Below are positions 49,327 through 58,990 of a stretch of 64,000 nt of DNA, in pieces. The notes under the pieces are model-generated. The model was not told the origin of the DNA, made no database searches, and worked only from the letters and a program-made list of their open reading frames with translations. Both the position numbers and the translations under genes were made by a program. Numbering within the stretch: the stretch's first letter is position 1; each line of letters opens with the position of its first letter. Source of the DNA: Paramesorhizobium endophyticum (GTDB taxonomy: Bacteria; Pseudomonadota; Alphaproteobacteria; Rhizobiales; Rhizobiaceae); the NCBI RefSeq assembly GCF_014640615.1, contig NZ_BMHH01000014.1, forward strand, positions 59,376 to 123,375. Reading direction: 5' to 3'.

Positions 49327-51141
49327 ATGGAAGCTGCTGCCGCCCCCGTTCTTTCCGTTTCGAACCTGACCACGTCCTTCCTCGCCGATGGGAGCTGGCG
49401 CCCGGTCGTGCGCAATGTCTCGTTCGATGTCGCGCCCGGCGAAACCGTGGCTGTTGTCGGCGAGTCCGGGTCCGGCAAGAGCGTGACCTCGCTCTCGATC
49501 ATGCGGCTTCTGCCCAAGGACAAGAGCCGTATCGAGGGCAGGATTGTGCTTGATGGCAAGGACATTCTCGCCCTGCCGGACAGGCAGATGCGCCATGTGC
49601 GCGGCAATGATGTCGCCATGATCTTCCAGGAGCCGATGACCAGCCTCAACCCGCTGTTCACGGTAGGACAGCAGATCAGCGAGGCGCTGCTGTGCCACCA
49701 GAATATTTCGCGGGCGGAGGCGAGGGCCGAAACCATCCGGCTTCTGGAGAAGGTGCGCATTCCGGAAGCGAGGGCGCGGTTCGACGAATATCCGCACCGC
49801 TTTTCGGGCGGCATGCGCCAGCGCGTCATGATCGCGATGGCCCTGGCGAGCAGGCCGAAGCTGCTGATCGCCGACGAGCCGACAACGGCGCTCGATGTCA
49901 CCATCCAGGGCCAGATTCTCGATCTCATCAAGGTTCTTCAGGAGGAAGAGGGCACATCCGTCCTCTTCATCACCCATGACATGGGCGTCGTCGCCGAAAT
50001 CGCCGACCGGACGGTGGTGATGTATAATGGAGAGGCGGTGGAGACCGGCGCGACGGAAGATATCTTCGCACGGCCCAGCCATCCCTATACCCGCTCCCTG
50101 CTATCGGCTGTTCCGGTTCTGGGCTCGATGCATGGCCATGCGCGGCCTCTGCGCTTTCCGGTGGTTGACCGCGCCACCGGCACATCCGACATGCCGGAGG
50201 AAACCGCCGATACGGTGCAAACGGACAAGTCGCCGCTGCTCGAAGTGCGCAATCTCACCACGCGCTTTGATATACATTCAGGAATGTTTGGCCAGCTTGA
50301 GGGGCGCGTCCACGCGGTCGAAAACCTCTCCTTCACCCTCCAGCCGGGTGAGACCCTGTCGCTCGTCGGCGAATCCGGCTGCGGCAAATCCACGACCGGG
50401 CGCTCCATCATGGGGTTGGTGAAGTCGCAGCAGGGCGAGGTTCTGCTCAATGGCCGGAACGTGCTGGCCATGGACAAGCAGGAACTGCGCGAAATGCGCC
50501 GTACCATGCAGATGATCTTCCAGGACCCGTTCGCCAGCCTCAATCCCCGCATGACGGTCGGCGCGGCGATTGCCGAGCCGTATCTCGAACATAAGCTGGG
50601 TACCCGCGCCCAGGCGTGCGAGCGCGTGGCCGAACTCATCGAGCGCGTCGGGCTCACGGCGGATATGGCCGCCCGCTATCCGCATGAATTCTCGGGCGGC
50701 CAGCGCCAGCGCATCTGCATTGCGCGCGCTCTGGCGCTCGATCCGAAAATCATCGTGGCGGATGAATCGGTTTCCGCCCTCGATGTTTCGATCAAAGCGC
50801 AGGTCATCAATCTGCTGCTCGACCTGCAGACGAGCCTCAACCTCGCTTATCTCTTCATTTCGCATGATATTGCGGTCGTGGAGCGGGTCAGCCACCGCGT
50901 CGCGGTCATGTATCTGGGCGAAATCGTTGAAATCGGACCGCGCGCCGCCATCTTTGAAAATCCGCAACATCCCTATACGAAGAAGCTTCTTTCGGCGGTG
51001 CCGGTGCCCGACCCGTCGCGCCGCGGCATAACGCGCCCCGTTTCCAACGACGAAATCAAAAGCCCGGTCCGCCCGCCCGACTTCGTTGCTCCTGTCCGCC
51101 AATATACGGAAATCACGGCGGGCCATCTGGTTCAGGTGTAG
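49327..51141 (+). CDS. Dipeptide/oligopeptide-type ABC transporter, fused duplicated ATPase (DppD-DppF type)
   Basis: A 604-residue protein with two complete nucleotide-binding domains. NBD1 (about 1-275): GESGSGKS, '[17 protein letters not shown]', '[12 protein letters not shown]'. NBD2 (about 300-590): GESGCGKS, '[17 protein letters not shown]', '[12 protein letters not shown]', where Ser replaces the usual Pro after the Walker B Glu. Each ends in the oligopeptide-ATPase C-terminal region ('[13 protein letters not shown]', '[16 protein letters not shown]'). The format matches GsiA-type fusions. It follows the PLP-enzyme gene by 11 bp and must energise the permeases at 43659-45475. Confidence 0.92.
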   Translation: MEAAAAPVLSVSNLTTSFLADGSWRPVVRNVSFDVAPGETVAVVGESGSGKSVTSLSIMRLLPKDKSRIEGRIVLDGKDILALPDRQMRHVRGNDVAMIFQEPMTSLNPLFTVGQQISEALLCHQNISRAEARAETIRLLEKVRIPEARARFDEYPHRFSGGMRQRVMIAMALASRPKLLIADEPTTALDVTIQGQILDLIKVLQEEEGTSVLFITHDMGVVAEIADRTVVMYNGEAVETGATEDIFARPSHPYTRSLLSAVPVLGSMHGHARPLRFPVVDRATGTSDMPEETADTVQTDKSPLLEVRNLTTRFDIHSGMFGQLEGRVHAVENLSFTLQPGETLSLVGESGCGKSTTGRSIMGLVKSQQGEVLLNGRNVLAMDKQELREMRRTMQMIFQDPFASLNPRMTVGAAIAEPYLEHKLGTRAQACERVAELIERVGLTADMAARYPHEFSGGQRQRICIARALALDPKIIVADESVSALDVSIKAQVINLLLDLQTSLNLAYLFISHDIAVVERVSHRVAVMYLGEIVEIGPRAAIFENPQHPYTKKLLSAVPVPDPSRRGITRPVSNDEIKSPVRPPDFVAPVRQYTEITAGHLVQV

Positions 51142-51554
51142 GTGCTGCAGGAATACCCAATCAGGCTGCATCGCCGTCTCCTGTCGAAGACATCGTGCGT
51201 ATCTTGTGGCCTGGCTGCTGCTTTTAAAGCCGCTTCGACGTGGGTGTGGCTCATATTCCAATTAGCTAACGACGGCTCGGAGTTGGTTCGCGCCCGGGGA
51301 GCATTTCCAAACCTGTTGCGAAATGATCGGCGTCGCGGCAATCATCCGCATTTTATCTTCAAATGACTGACTGGGAGAAGTGGCTCAAGCCTATCCCATC
51401 TATCCAGGGATCATGAATCTTTACTTGGAGGTGATGAGTGAATCGTCTTTGTCCAAGCCTCCGGAATGTCGCATCCCGTCGGTCCAAAGCTTTACATCTT
51501 GGTTCGAACGTTGATAAAAGAGTGCGGGACATTATACGGCGGCTCTAGAGGATC
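51142..51554. other. Unassigned 413-bp intergenic region
   Basis: Between the ATPase gene and an A+T-rich membrane-protein gene. Short overlapping open frames on both strands (about 70 codons each) show no recognisable domain and no good ribosome site. Base composition falls from GC-rich to A+T-rich across the region, which looks like the junction of an acquired segment. The promoter of the gene at 51555 presumably lies in the last ~100 bp. Confidence 0.35.
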
Positions 51555-53099
51555 ATGGAAGTATATCAAGTATTAGTGAGAAACCAGAAGGATATAGCTA
51601 TTTTTGCGTCGGTATCCATGTTTTGTTTACACGTCCTTCGCAATTTATCGCCAATTTTTCCGACGTTAACGTGGTTGGTTGCTATTTGGGTAATCATATT
51701 ATTTAAGTCATATAAGGACATAAATATATCAGGGGGGGTGGTATTTCTTCTGTTCATTCTGTCTATGGCGTATTCTGTTGTTATTTCATTTATCCAAGTC
51801 CAGGATGAGGAATACATTGGTGCTATATTGCGATATTCTTTTATGATTCCGTATGTTACAATTTTTGCTCTTGTAATAAATGACGCGCGGTCTCTTAATC
51901 TGGCCATTAAGGTTCTTGTATTATGGGTGGCTATTAGTTCTATTACCATTTTGGCTCAGACACTAACTGGGCCGGTATCGTGGTTTGCCGCACCAGCCGA
52001 GCGTTCAGGTTCGATAAGATATGCAAGTTTGGCAGGAAGCCTCACGATCATTGGCGTAGTTGGCGGAATCGCTTTACCGCTCGCCTTTTGCCTGTTCCGC
52101 ACCAGCCTTCTTCAACGCAGCTTGCTCATCGGGATTATCGCAGCGGGAATGCTCGCTAGCCTGCAGAAAGCATCCATCATTAATCTGGTGATATGTTTGG
52201 TCGCTGTCTTAGTTTATTATGCATATGTATTAGTTAGAGGGGATAAAAGGGAAATATTGCTTGAGACTCGCGCTCTTTTAGGGATTGTTTCGGTGTTTTT
52301 GTTTATTTCTGTCCCGTTTTATTTTATTCCGCCAAAGAGTGGCGCGGTTTTTGCCTCGAGTATCGGAGTAGGCCAGGAGGTAGAAACATCGATAAGTGCG
52401 GGAGAGGACAGAGTTTATCTTCCACCCATGAAGGTCGCCTTCGACAGCATCTATGCGAAAGCCGAATCTGGTACGCGCCGGGCAAAGGAGATGTTGATCA
52501 GCCTGTATGACGGCACGCCGTCTACCCCCCCACAGCAGAATTCCCAATCGGCTCAACCCATGTCGGATATTGATCCCAGCAATACAAAGTCGGTTACCGC
52601 TGAAGGAGAATCGAAGGCCAACAAACCGATCTTTGCGGGCGACGTATCGATTGGGCAAAGTATCCATGACCGCTTTTTTCAGTTGCCGGGAAAATTGTTT
52701 GAAAAATATGGAACGCGCTCTATGCTGGTCGGCGTAGGCTTGGTAGGTGGAGCTGGCTCATTGGGCTTCCTGGCCTCTATATGTCCGCCCAACGGCATTG
52801 ACGCCTGCACGTACAAATATCCCATGGCGCATAACGGTCTGGTTGAACTGATCGCAATGGGAGGCGTACCTCTGCTCCTCTCTTTCCTGCTGGTTTGTGG
52901 TTTGTCAGTTGTCAGGCTAACGGCTTTCACTCTTAATGGTGGCGGCGGGGCCGAGCGTACCGGAGTACTTTTCGCACTCCTCCTTCTTCTCATTAACATT
53001 CCCATGACCAGCGCAGTTATCATGCAGCCTTATATTGCAGGTTTCCTGTACGCATTGTCGCTCCCCGTCATTTTAAGGCCGCAGATTTTCAAGCCATAG
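51555..53099 (+). CDS. Multi-spanning membrane protein, O-antigen ligase/polysaccharide polymerase-like
   Basis: A 514-residue protein with about ten hydrophobic helices and one large hydrophilic loop (about 265-385), followed by more helices. This is the topology of Wzy/WaaL-type polymerases and ligases, where the periplasmic loop holds the active site. 'ASLQKASIINLVICLVAV' and, later, 'YKYPMAHNGLVELIAMGG' (H-N-G with following helix) recall the O-antigen ligase family. The first ~900 bp are markedly A+T-rich with many ATA and TTA codons, unlike the neighbours, suggesting horizontal transfer. The loop also carries a low-complexity S/T/P/Q stretch. The gene stands alone, away from the ugd-manC block. 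The family call is tentative. Confidence 0.65.
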   Translation: MEVYQVLVRNQKDIAIFASVSMFCLHVLRNLSPIFPTLTWLVAIWVIILFKSYKDINISGGVVFLLFILSMAYSVVISFIQVQDEEYIGAILRYSFMIPYVTIFALVINDARSLNLAIKVLVLWVAISSITILAQTLTGPVSWFAAPAERSGSIRYASLAGSLTIIGVVGGIALPLAFCLFRTSLLQRSLLIGIIAAGMLASLQKASIINLVICLVAVLVYYAYVLVRGDKREILLETRALLGIVSVFLFISVPFYFIPPKSGAVFASSIGVGQEVETSISAGEDRVYLPPMKVAFDSIYAKAESGTRRAKEMLISLYDGTPSTPPQQNSQSAQPMSDIDPSNTKSVTAEGESKANKPIFAGDVSIGQSIHDRFFQLPGKLFEKYGTRSMLVGVGLVGGAGSLGFLASICPPNGIDACTYKYPMAHNGLVELIAMGGVPLLLSFLLVCGLSVVRLTAFTLNGGGGAERTGVLFALLLLLINIPMTSAVIMQPYIAGFLYALSLPVILRPQIFKP

Positions 53100-53312
53100 A
53101 ACTTGCGTCGCGGAGCCTGACGGTCCGCGGCGGGCGCCGTCGTTAGCCGCTGCCAGCGTTAGGAGGGTTTAGAGCCCGTCATTGTTTTGATGAAACCGTT
53201 TGGAACTATTCATGCCGTCGTGGTGATTGAATGGGTCGCGGCGTAGCCCTGTGCCGTGAGTGCTCACAGAATCCCCACCTTGAAGGTATGCAAAATCTGG
53301 AATTATTTGTAA
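53100..53312. other. Intergenic gap between the polymerase-like gene and ccoS
   Basis: 213 bp at the convergent ends of two genes. It holds a small perfect hairpin (GTGAG-TG-CTCAC, about 53256-53267) and a GC-rich stretch just after the stop, but no convincing terminator with a T-run and no gene. Confidence 0.35.
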
Positions 53313-53516
53313 CTACCGCAACTGCCCTGTCTTCGCTTCCACGGCATTGCCAGGAACGGCGACGGAGGCCTCCTCGACAGCGTCATCAAACAAAATGCGT
53401 TCAGCGGCGCCGTCGAGATCGTCATACTGGTTGTTCTTGAGCGACCACAGGAATGCGAGGAGACCAAGGCCGCCGAGAAAGAGCGCGATGGGGATAAGAA
53501 CGGCGAGACTGGTCAT
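53313..53516 (-). CDS. ccoS: cbb3 oxidase maturation protein CcoS/FixS
   Basis: A 67-residue membrane protein with a single N-terminal helix ('LAVLIPIALFLGGLGLLAFLW') and the typical CcoS continuation 'SLKNNQYDDLDGAAERILFDD'. It is needed for heme and copper cofactor insertion into CcoN. The ATG at 53516 overlaps the ccoI stop (ATGA); a longer frame would lie in ccoI. Last gene of the block. Confidence 0.93.
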   Translation of the reverse strand: MTSLAVLIPIALFLGGLGLLAFLWSLKNNQYDDLDGAAERILFDDAVEEASVAVPGNAVEAKTGQLR

Positions 53517-55804
53517 TTGGAAGCCTTCTGGGGCATGGGCGCCGGAAACGCCTGGGTGAGTTCCGCCAGCATGCCCGAATCTTTCCGTGCGTGGCCGGGC
53601 TTTGCCCACAGCCGCATGGCGTTGCCGACGACGATGATCGACGAGAGCGACATGGCGAGCGCGGCGACGAGCGGCGTCACATAACCCATGACGGCAATGG
53701 GCACGGCGAGGAAGTTGTAGCCGATGGCGAGGGCGAAATTCTGCCGGATGAGTTTCTTCGCCTGCCGCGAGACCTCCATGGCGAGCGGCACCGCGCCGAG
53801 GCTTTCGCGCAGGAAGACGAAATCGGCGGCGTTGCGCCCGATATCCGCGGCGGTGGCCGGCGCCATGGAGACATAGGCGGCGGCGAGGGCGGGGGCGTCG
53901 TTGAGCCCGTCGCCCACCATCAGCACCTTGCGGCCTTGCTGCGCCAAGGCTTCAATGCGTGCCACCTTCTCGCCCGGCAGCGCGCCCGCGATGAAGGCCG
54001 GGACGCCGAGCCGGGCAGCAAGATCGGCGGCGGCGTCATAGCGGTCGCCTGAGATGATTTCCATTTCGACGCCGCGGACCTTCAGTTCGGCCACGGTCTC
54101 CGCAGCGTCCTTGCGTGGCCGGTCATCGAAGCGGAAGGCGGCCATGAGACGTCCGTCAAGGGAAAGAACGGTTTCGAGCCCGCCATGGGCCGCATCGGCG
54201 GCGGTGTTCCCTTCCACCGCCCATTGACGCCGTCCGAGACGCCAGGTCTTGGCCCCTGAAACAGCTTCCATGCCGCAGCCCGGCACTTCTTCGAAATGGT
54301 CGAACCGTATGCCTTCGGCGCGCACACTCTTGCCCGCCTGCGCCAGCGCCTTTGCCAGCGGGTGGCTGGAATAGGAGGCGATGAGGGCCGCCTGCGCCAG
54401 CATCTCTGGGTCCACATCGCTCGCATTGTTCAATTGCGGCTGGCCCAGGGTCAGGGTTCCCGTCTTGTCGAAAACGACCGTATCGGCGTCGGCCAGCCGC
54501 TCCAGCCCGGAGCCATCCTTGACCATGATGCCGTTCTCGAAGAGCCGGCGCGCGGCCATCACCTGAACCATCGGCACGGCGAGGCCCAGCGCGCACGGGC
54601 AGGTGATGATGAGAACGGCGATGGCGATGAAAATGGCGCGGTACCAGTCGCCCGTCGCCACGATCCAGCCCAGCGCCGAGAGGAGCGCGATTATGTGTAC
54701 GGCGGGGGAATAGAATTGCGAGGCCCGGTCCGCGAGGCGGCGATAGCGCGCCCGCCCGCCTTCGGCGGCTTCCATCAGCCGCACCATATCGGCGAGGAAG
54801 GATTCGTTCGGCGTCGCGATGGCGGAAAGTGTCAGCGGCGCAGTCAGATTGAGCATCCCTGCGCGGATGACCGAGCCTTGGCGGACCGCCTGCGGCGCGC
54901 TTTCGCCCGATACGATGGAGCAGTCGAGCTCCGATGCGCCTTCCTCGACGCGGGCATCCACCGGAGCCCGCTCGCCGGCGGCCAGGATGAGCCTGGTGCC
55001 GACCCTGATCTCCGAGACGGGCCTGTATTCCCGTTCACCGTTTTCAGCAATGATGAGCGCACCGCGCGGCACCAGACGCGACAGGCCCTTGACCGCCGAC
55101 CGCGCCCGCTCCCGCATCATGTGATCCAGCGTGCGCCCGATGAGCAGGAAGAAGAGCAGCGAAACCGAGGCATCGAAATAAGCGTGCTGGCCGTGGTGAA
55201 TGGTCTCGTAGAGGCTCATGACGAAGGCAAGCGTCACGGCGAGCGAGATCGGCACATCCATGTTCATGTGCCCGCCCTTGAGCGCCGCCCAGGCCGAGCG
55301 GAAGAAGATGCGCCCGGAATAGACGAGCGTGGGAGCCGCGATCATGCCTGATATCCAGTGGAACATGTCGCGGGTCGCTTCGTCGGCGCCCGACCACACG
55401 GCCACGGACATCAGCATGACATTGCTGGCGGCGAAGCCCGCCACCGCCAGGGCGCGGATAAGCTCCCAGAACGCCTTGTCCTCCCCCGCATCATTCTCGA
55501 AGAGGTGGGAGGCATAGCCGAGCTTGCGCAGCGTTTCGGCTACCGGCGGCGGCGCCTTGTCTTCGCGCCAGCGCACCATGAGCCGCTTGGTCGACAGGTT
55601 GACGCGCGCGCTTTCGATCCCGTCGAGCTTGCTCATCGCCCGTTCGATCGTCTGGATGCAGGCGCCGCAATGGACGTCTGGAACCGAAAGATCGATCTGG
55701 CGCAGGCCGTTTCCAAGCGTCCGGCTTGCAAGCAGAAGCTCTTCCCGCGAGGGGCCTTCGCCAAGCACGGCATCGGGTTCGAGGCCGGGAGCGCAGCAAC
55801 TCAT
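53513..55804 (-). CDS. ccoI: Copper-translocating P-type ATPase CcoI/FixI
   Basis: A 763-residue copper exporter supplying cbb3 oxidase assembly. N-terminal metal-binding domain with GxxCxxC-type 'VHCGACIQTIERAM', eight helices with the CPC motif ('ITCPCALGLAVPMV'), actuator 'SGESAPQAV' (TGES-like), phosphorylation site 'FDKTGTLTLGQPQL', HP motif 'SSHPLAKALAQ', and hinge 'MVGDGLNDAPALAAA'. An extra N-terminal Cys pair (MSCCAP) is present. It overlaps ccoH and ccoS by 4 bp each. Confidence 0.96.
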   Translation of the reverse strand: MSCCAPGLEPDAVLGEGPSREELLLASRTLGNGLRQIDLSVPDVHCGACIQTIERAMSKLDGIESARVNLSTKRLMVRWREDKAPPPVAETLRKLGYASHLFENDAGEDKAFWELIRALAVAGFAASNVMLMSVAVWSGADEATRDMFHWISGMIAAPTLVYSGRIFFRSAWAALKGGHMNMDVPISLAVTLAFVMSLYETIHHGQHAYFDASVSLLFFLLIGRTLDHMMRERARSAVKGLSRLVPRGALIIAENGEREYRPVSEIRVGTRLILAAGERAPVDARVEEGASELDCSIVSGESAPQAVRQGSVIRAGMLNLTAPLTLSAIATPNESFLADMVRLMEAAEGGRARYRRLADRASQFYSPAVHIIALLSALGWIVATGDWYRAIFIAIAVLIITCPCALGLAVPMVQVMAARRLFENGIMVKDGSGLERLADADTVVFDKTGTLTLGQPQLNNASDVDPEMLAQAALIASYSSHPLAKALAQAGKSVRAEGIRFDHFEEVPGCGMEAVSGAKTWRLGRRQWAVEGNTAADAAHGGLETVLSLDGRLMAAFRFDDRPRKDAAETVAELKVRGVEMEIISGDRYDAAADLAARLGVPAFIAGALPGEKVARIEALAQQGRKVLMVGDGLNDAPALAAAYVSMAPATAADIGRNAADFVFLRESLGAVPLAMEVSRQAKKLIRQNFALAIGYNFLAVPIAVMGYVTPLVAALAMSLSSIIVVGNAMRLWAKPGHARKDSGMLAELTQAFPAPMPQKASK

Positions 55805-56292
55805 TGCAGTTCTCCATTGGTAATTTGATGACGCGACACATCGCGGTAAGGCGCATGGCCGGGAATTTCGGCCTCGACATCAATGATCCAGATCCCGTCG
55901 CGCACGGCCGTCTGCGCGGAGAAGCCGTCGCCATCGGGCTGGAGCTTTACCGTCATATCCTCGCTCTCATAGGCGGGCCGCTTCAGCGTTACCGTGACGC
56001 CCGCGGGCTTCACCGGCGCACCTTCCGCATCGGCGAGGCGATAGGAGAGCTTGCCGCCGCCATAGGTGAGCGCGCCCTGCCAGCCGAGGGCGGACTGTGC
56101 CCGGCCAATCGCCGCCTTCTCGTTGAACTGCTGGCTCGCGACATAGGTGTTCTTGACGACGAGGCCGGTCCAGCTCGTATTGGCATAGATGGCCATGGTC
56201 ACATTGACGGTTATGACGACGCCGAAGAACGAGAGCATGGTGATCAGCATATGGCGGCCGGTGAATTCACGAGGGGCGGAACGCGGCATCAT
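55801..56292 (-). CDS. ccoH: cbb3 oxidase assembly protein CcoH/FixH
   Basis: A 163-residue membrane protein with one N-terminal helix (about 12-32, 'HMLITMLSFFGVVITVNVTM') and a periplasmic beta domain ('WTGLVVKNTYVASQQFNEKA', 'YRLADAEGAPVKPAGVTVTL', 'RDGIWIIDVEAEIPGHAPYR'). It is needed for stable assembly of the oxidase. It overlaps ccoG and ccoI by ATGA. Confidence 0.92.
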   Translation of the reverse strand: MMPRSAPREFTGRHMLITMLSFFGVVITVNVTMAIYANTSWTGLVVKNTYVASQQFNEKAAIGRAQSALGWQGALTYGGGKLSYRLADAEGAPVKPAGVTVTLKRPAYESEDMTVKLQPDGDGFSAQTAVRDGIWIIDVEAEIPGHAPYRDVSRHQITNGELQ

Positions 56293-57860
56293 CTTTTCTC
56301 CGGTGCGTTGAAAATGGCCTTGTAGGCGGCGCTCTCCGTGCCGCCCTTTTCGGCGACGTGGAACTCGAACGGCGTCATTTCTTCTTTAAGGGAGCCGGCC
56401 GGCGCGGCGACGAAAACCCTGAACGTATGGACGCGGTCCGGCGCGGCTTCGACATCGAGCGTTCCGTCCGCCGCCTTTGCGGCGTCGGGAGCGGACATGA
56501 CCGCATCCGGCAGCCCGGCGATCGATATGGTGAAGGCGCGCGGCTGCGGAACCATGTTGAGGATCTTCACCGTGTAACCGTTGCGGATCGAGCCATCGGA
56601 CAGCGTCACGAATTGCGGATTGCGGTCATGGAGAACGCTGAGCTCCAGCCGTGTTCTTCCCACCAGCGCGGTGAGAATGCCGACGCCGACCAGCATCCAG
56701 ACTGAGAAATAGATGATGGTACGGGGCCGCAGGATATGCCCGAGGCGGAAATGCCTAAGCTTTTCCGTCAGCTTGCCCTGGGGGGTGCGGACGAGCGCGG
56801 GGGCGATCGGCGTTGTCCCGTTTGCAGTGGCGAGGTCCATATTGTGCTGGTAGTCGACGAGCGTGGCATAGGAGATGAGGCCGCGCTCCTTGCCGAGCTT
56901 GTCCATGACATTATTGCAGGCGTCGATGCACAGCGCGCAGGTGATGCATTCCATCTGCTGGCCGTTGCGAATGTCGATGCCTTGCGGACAGACGACGACG
57001 CAGGCGTCGCAATCCACGCAGTCGCCGGCGAGGATTCCCGCAGCGGCGCTTTTCTTGGTGCCTCTGGAACGCGGCTCGCCGCGCCAGGCATTATAGGTGA
57101 CGGTGAGCGAGTCTTCATCGAGCATCGCCGCCTGGATGCGCGGCCAGGGGCACATATAGTTGCACACCTGCTCCCGCATGAAACCGCCCAGGATATAGGT
57201 GGTGGAGGTCAGGATGGCGACGGTGAAATAGGCGACGGGCGAGGCCTGCCCGAGGACGAAATCGCGGGCAAGCGTCGGCGCGTCTGCGAAGTAAAAGATC
57301 CATGCGCCGCCGGTGGCGACGCCGATGACGATCCAGATCAGGTGCTTGACGAGCTTCTTGCCGATCTTGCCTGATGTCCACGGCGCCTGGTCGAGCTTCA
57401 TGCGCGCGTTGCGGTCGCCCTCGACGGCGCGCTCGACCACAAGGAAAAGGTCCACCCACACGGTCTGCGGACAGGCATAGCCGCACCATGCGCGCCCGGC
57501 CACGGAGGTGATGAGGAACAGCCCCGCGCCCGCCATCACGAGGAGGCCGGCGATCAGCACGAATTCCTGGGGCCAGATCTCGATGAAGAAGAAATAGAAG
57601 CGCCGGTTGGCGAGATCGACCAACATGGCCTGGTCGGGAGCGTAGGGTCCCCGGTCCCACCTTATCCACGGCGCCAGATAATAGATGCAGAGCGTGATGG
57701 CCATCACCAGCCATTTGATCTGCCGGAATGTGCCCGATGCCCGTTTCGGGTAAATTTTCTTCCGGGCGGCATAGAGCGACTGGCCGCTTGCGGCGGGCTC
57801 GGCAACTTTGTTCCTGCTTTTCAGCACTTCTCGCACATTGACCGTCACGGGACGTTCCAT
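56289..57860 (-). CDS. ccoG: cbb3 oxidase accessory ferredoxin-type protein CcoG/FixG
   Basis: A 523-residue membrane protein with about five helices and polyferredoxin Cys clusters ('CGYACPQTVWVDLFLVVERAV' region, 'CNYMCPWPRIQAAM', 'CVDCDACVVVCPQGIDIR', 'CITCALCIDACNNVM'). It is thought to reduce Cu(II) to Cu(I) for oxidase assembly. The ATG at 57860 was chosen because the protein then matches FixG length; the frame upstream is a shadow of ccoP. The ribosome site is weak (GAAGA). Confidence 0.94.
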   Translation of the reverse strand: MERPVTVNVREVLKSRNKVAEPAASGQSLYAARKKIYPKRASGTFRQIKWLVMAITLCIYYLAPWIRWDRGPYAPDQAMLVDLANRRFYFFFIEIWPQEFVLIAGLLVMAGAGLFLITSVAGRAWCGYACPQTVWVDLFLVVERAVEGDRNARMKLDQAPWTSGKIGKKLVKHLIWIVIGVATGGAWIFYFADAPTLARDFVLGQASPVAYFTVAILTSTTYILGGFMREQVCNYMCPWPRIQAAMLDEDSLTVTYNAWRGEPRSRGTKKSAAAGILAGDCVDCDACVVVCPQGIDIRNGQQMECITCALCIDACNNVMDKLGKERGLISYATLVDYQHNMDLATANGTTPIAPALVRTPQGKLTEKLRHFRLGHILRPRTIIYFSVWMLVGVGILTALVGRTRLELSVLHDRNPQFVTLSDGSIRNGYTVKILNMVPQPRAFTISIAGLPDAVMSAPDAAKAADGTLDVEAAPDRVHTFRVFVAAPAGSLKEEMTPFEFHVAEKGGTESAAYKAIFNAPEKR

Positions 57861-57916
57861 TCTTCGATCAGCTTGTCCACCGGCGATATGCCGCCGGTGG
57901 ACCTGGTTCCTGAAAC

Positions 57917-58822
57917 TTATTGCCCGGCCAGAACCGTCTGGCCTCCGCCGAGCGAATGGACATAGACGGCCAGTTCCTTGACGGTGGTCTCGCCAAGGCG
58001 CGCGCCCCATGCCGGCATCACGCCGTTCCTCGGATGCACCATCTGCTGCACGATGGCCTTTTCGCCCGAGCCGTATAGCCAGATGGCGTCTGCGAGATTG
58101 GGCGCGCCCATATCCTTGACGGTCTCGGCATCGACGCCCTTGGTCGCCTTGGCGTCGCTGCCGTGGCACGAAGCGCAATTTTCGCTGAAGAGCTTCGCGC
58201 CCGCTTCGACCTTATCCGGCGATTTCGGCGTGCCGGAAAGGCTCACGACATAGGCGGCGACCTCGCCCATCTGCTCCGGTGTCAGCACGCCGTCGAAGCC
58301 CGGCATTTCCGACTGCCTGGTATCGGTGTCGGCCATATAGCGGACGCCATGGTTGATGGTGGTGTAGATCGACTGGATGTCGCCGCCCCACAGCCAGTCG
58401 TCATCGTTGAGGTTCGGGTAGCCAGCGCCGCCCTGCGCGCCGGAGCCGTGGCACTGCACGCAGTTGACCTTGAAGGCAGCCGCGCCCGCCGAGATCGCGA
58501 ACTGCTTGAGCTCGGGATTGGCGAGGATCTGGGCCACGTCCTCTTGTCTGATCGCCTCGACAAGGCCGGCGCGGGCATCCTCCGCCGCGTTCATCGCGCC
58601 GTGTAGCTCGGCGCGGCTGGAATAGCCGAGATAGCCCTTGGTGTTCTCCTTCAGCATCGGCCAGGCCGGATACATGATCATATAGCCGATGGCCCAGACG
58701 ACGGTGGCGTAGAACGTCCACAGCCACCAGCGGGGCAGGGGATTGTTCAGTTCCCGGATGCCATCCCAGACATGGCCGGTCGTCTCGGTGCCGGTTTGTT
58801 CATCGATATGTTTCTCGGTCAT
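57917..58822 (-). CDS. ccoP: cbb3 cytochrome c oxidase diheme subunit CcoP/FixP
   Basis: A 301-residue subunit with an N-terminal helix (about 32-53, 'WWLWTFYATVVWAIGYMIMY') and two c-type heme motifs: CVQCH (about 120) and CASCH (about 217), each with a distal Met ('EMPGFDG', 'VMPAWGARLG'). It accepts electrons from soluble cytochrome c. GGAGGATTGATCCC precedes the ATG. Confidence 0.96.
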   Translation of the reverse strand: MTEKHIDEQTGTETTGHVWDGIRELNNPLPRWWLWTFYATVVWAIGYMIMYPAWPMLKENTKGYLGYSSRAELHGAMNAAEDARAGLVEAIRQEDVAQILANPELKQFAISAGAAAFKVNCVQCHGSGAQGGAGYPNLNDDDWLWGGDIQSIYTTINHGVRYMADTDTRQSEMPGFDGVLTPEQMGEVAAYVVSLSGTPKSPDKVEAGAKLFSENCASCHGSDAKATKGVDAETVKDMGAPNLADAIWLYGSGEKAIVQQMVHPRNGVMPAWGARLGETTVKELAVYVHSLGGGQTVLAGQ

Positions 58823-58826
58823 GGGA

Positions 58827-58979
58827 TCAATCCTCCTTCAGAGGGATCTGCGCGGCGTCATCCGCCAGCGACTTGGCGCCCGGACGAAAGATGAACAGAA
58901 TGGAGCCGATGAAGAACAGGAGCATGCCGAGCAGGCCCCAGCTGTCGGCGAAGTGGCGGAGCGTGGTGTATGTGTCCAT
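58827..58979 (-). CDS. ccoQ: cbb3 oxidase small subunit CcoQ/FixQ
   Basis: A 50-residue single-helix protein: MDTYTTLRHFADSWGLLGML, then a helix to about residue 31, 'FRPGAKSLADDAAQIPLKED' and TGA at 58827. It lies exactly between ccoO and ccoP, as in all ccoNOQP operons. It stabilises the complex. Confidence 0.93.
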   Translation of the reverse strand: MDTYTTLRHFADSWGLLGMLLFFIGSILFIFRPGAKSLADDAAQIPLKED

Positions 58980-58990
58980 GTCGGCGCTCC

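Noticed and set aside
51132..51366. Short overlapping frames on both strands after the fused ATPase gene, considered as a transposase remnant
   Set aside because: No DDE or helix-turn-helix motif, no terminal repeats and no ribosome sites were seen.
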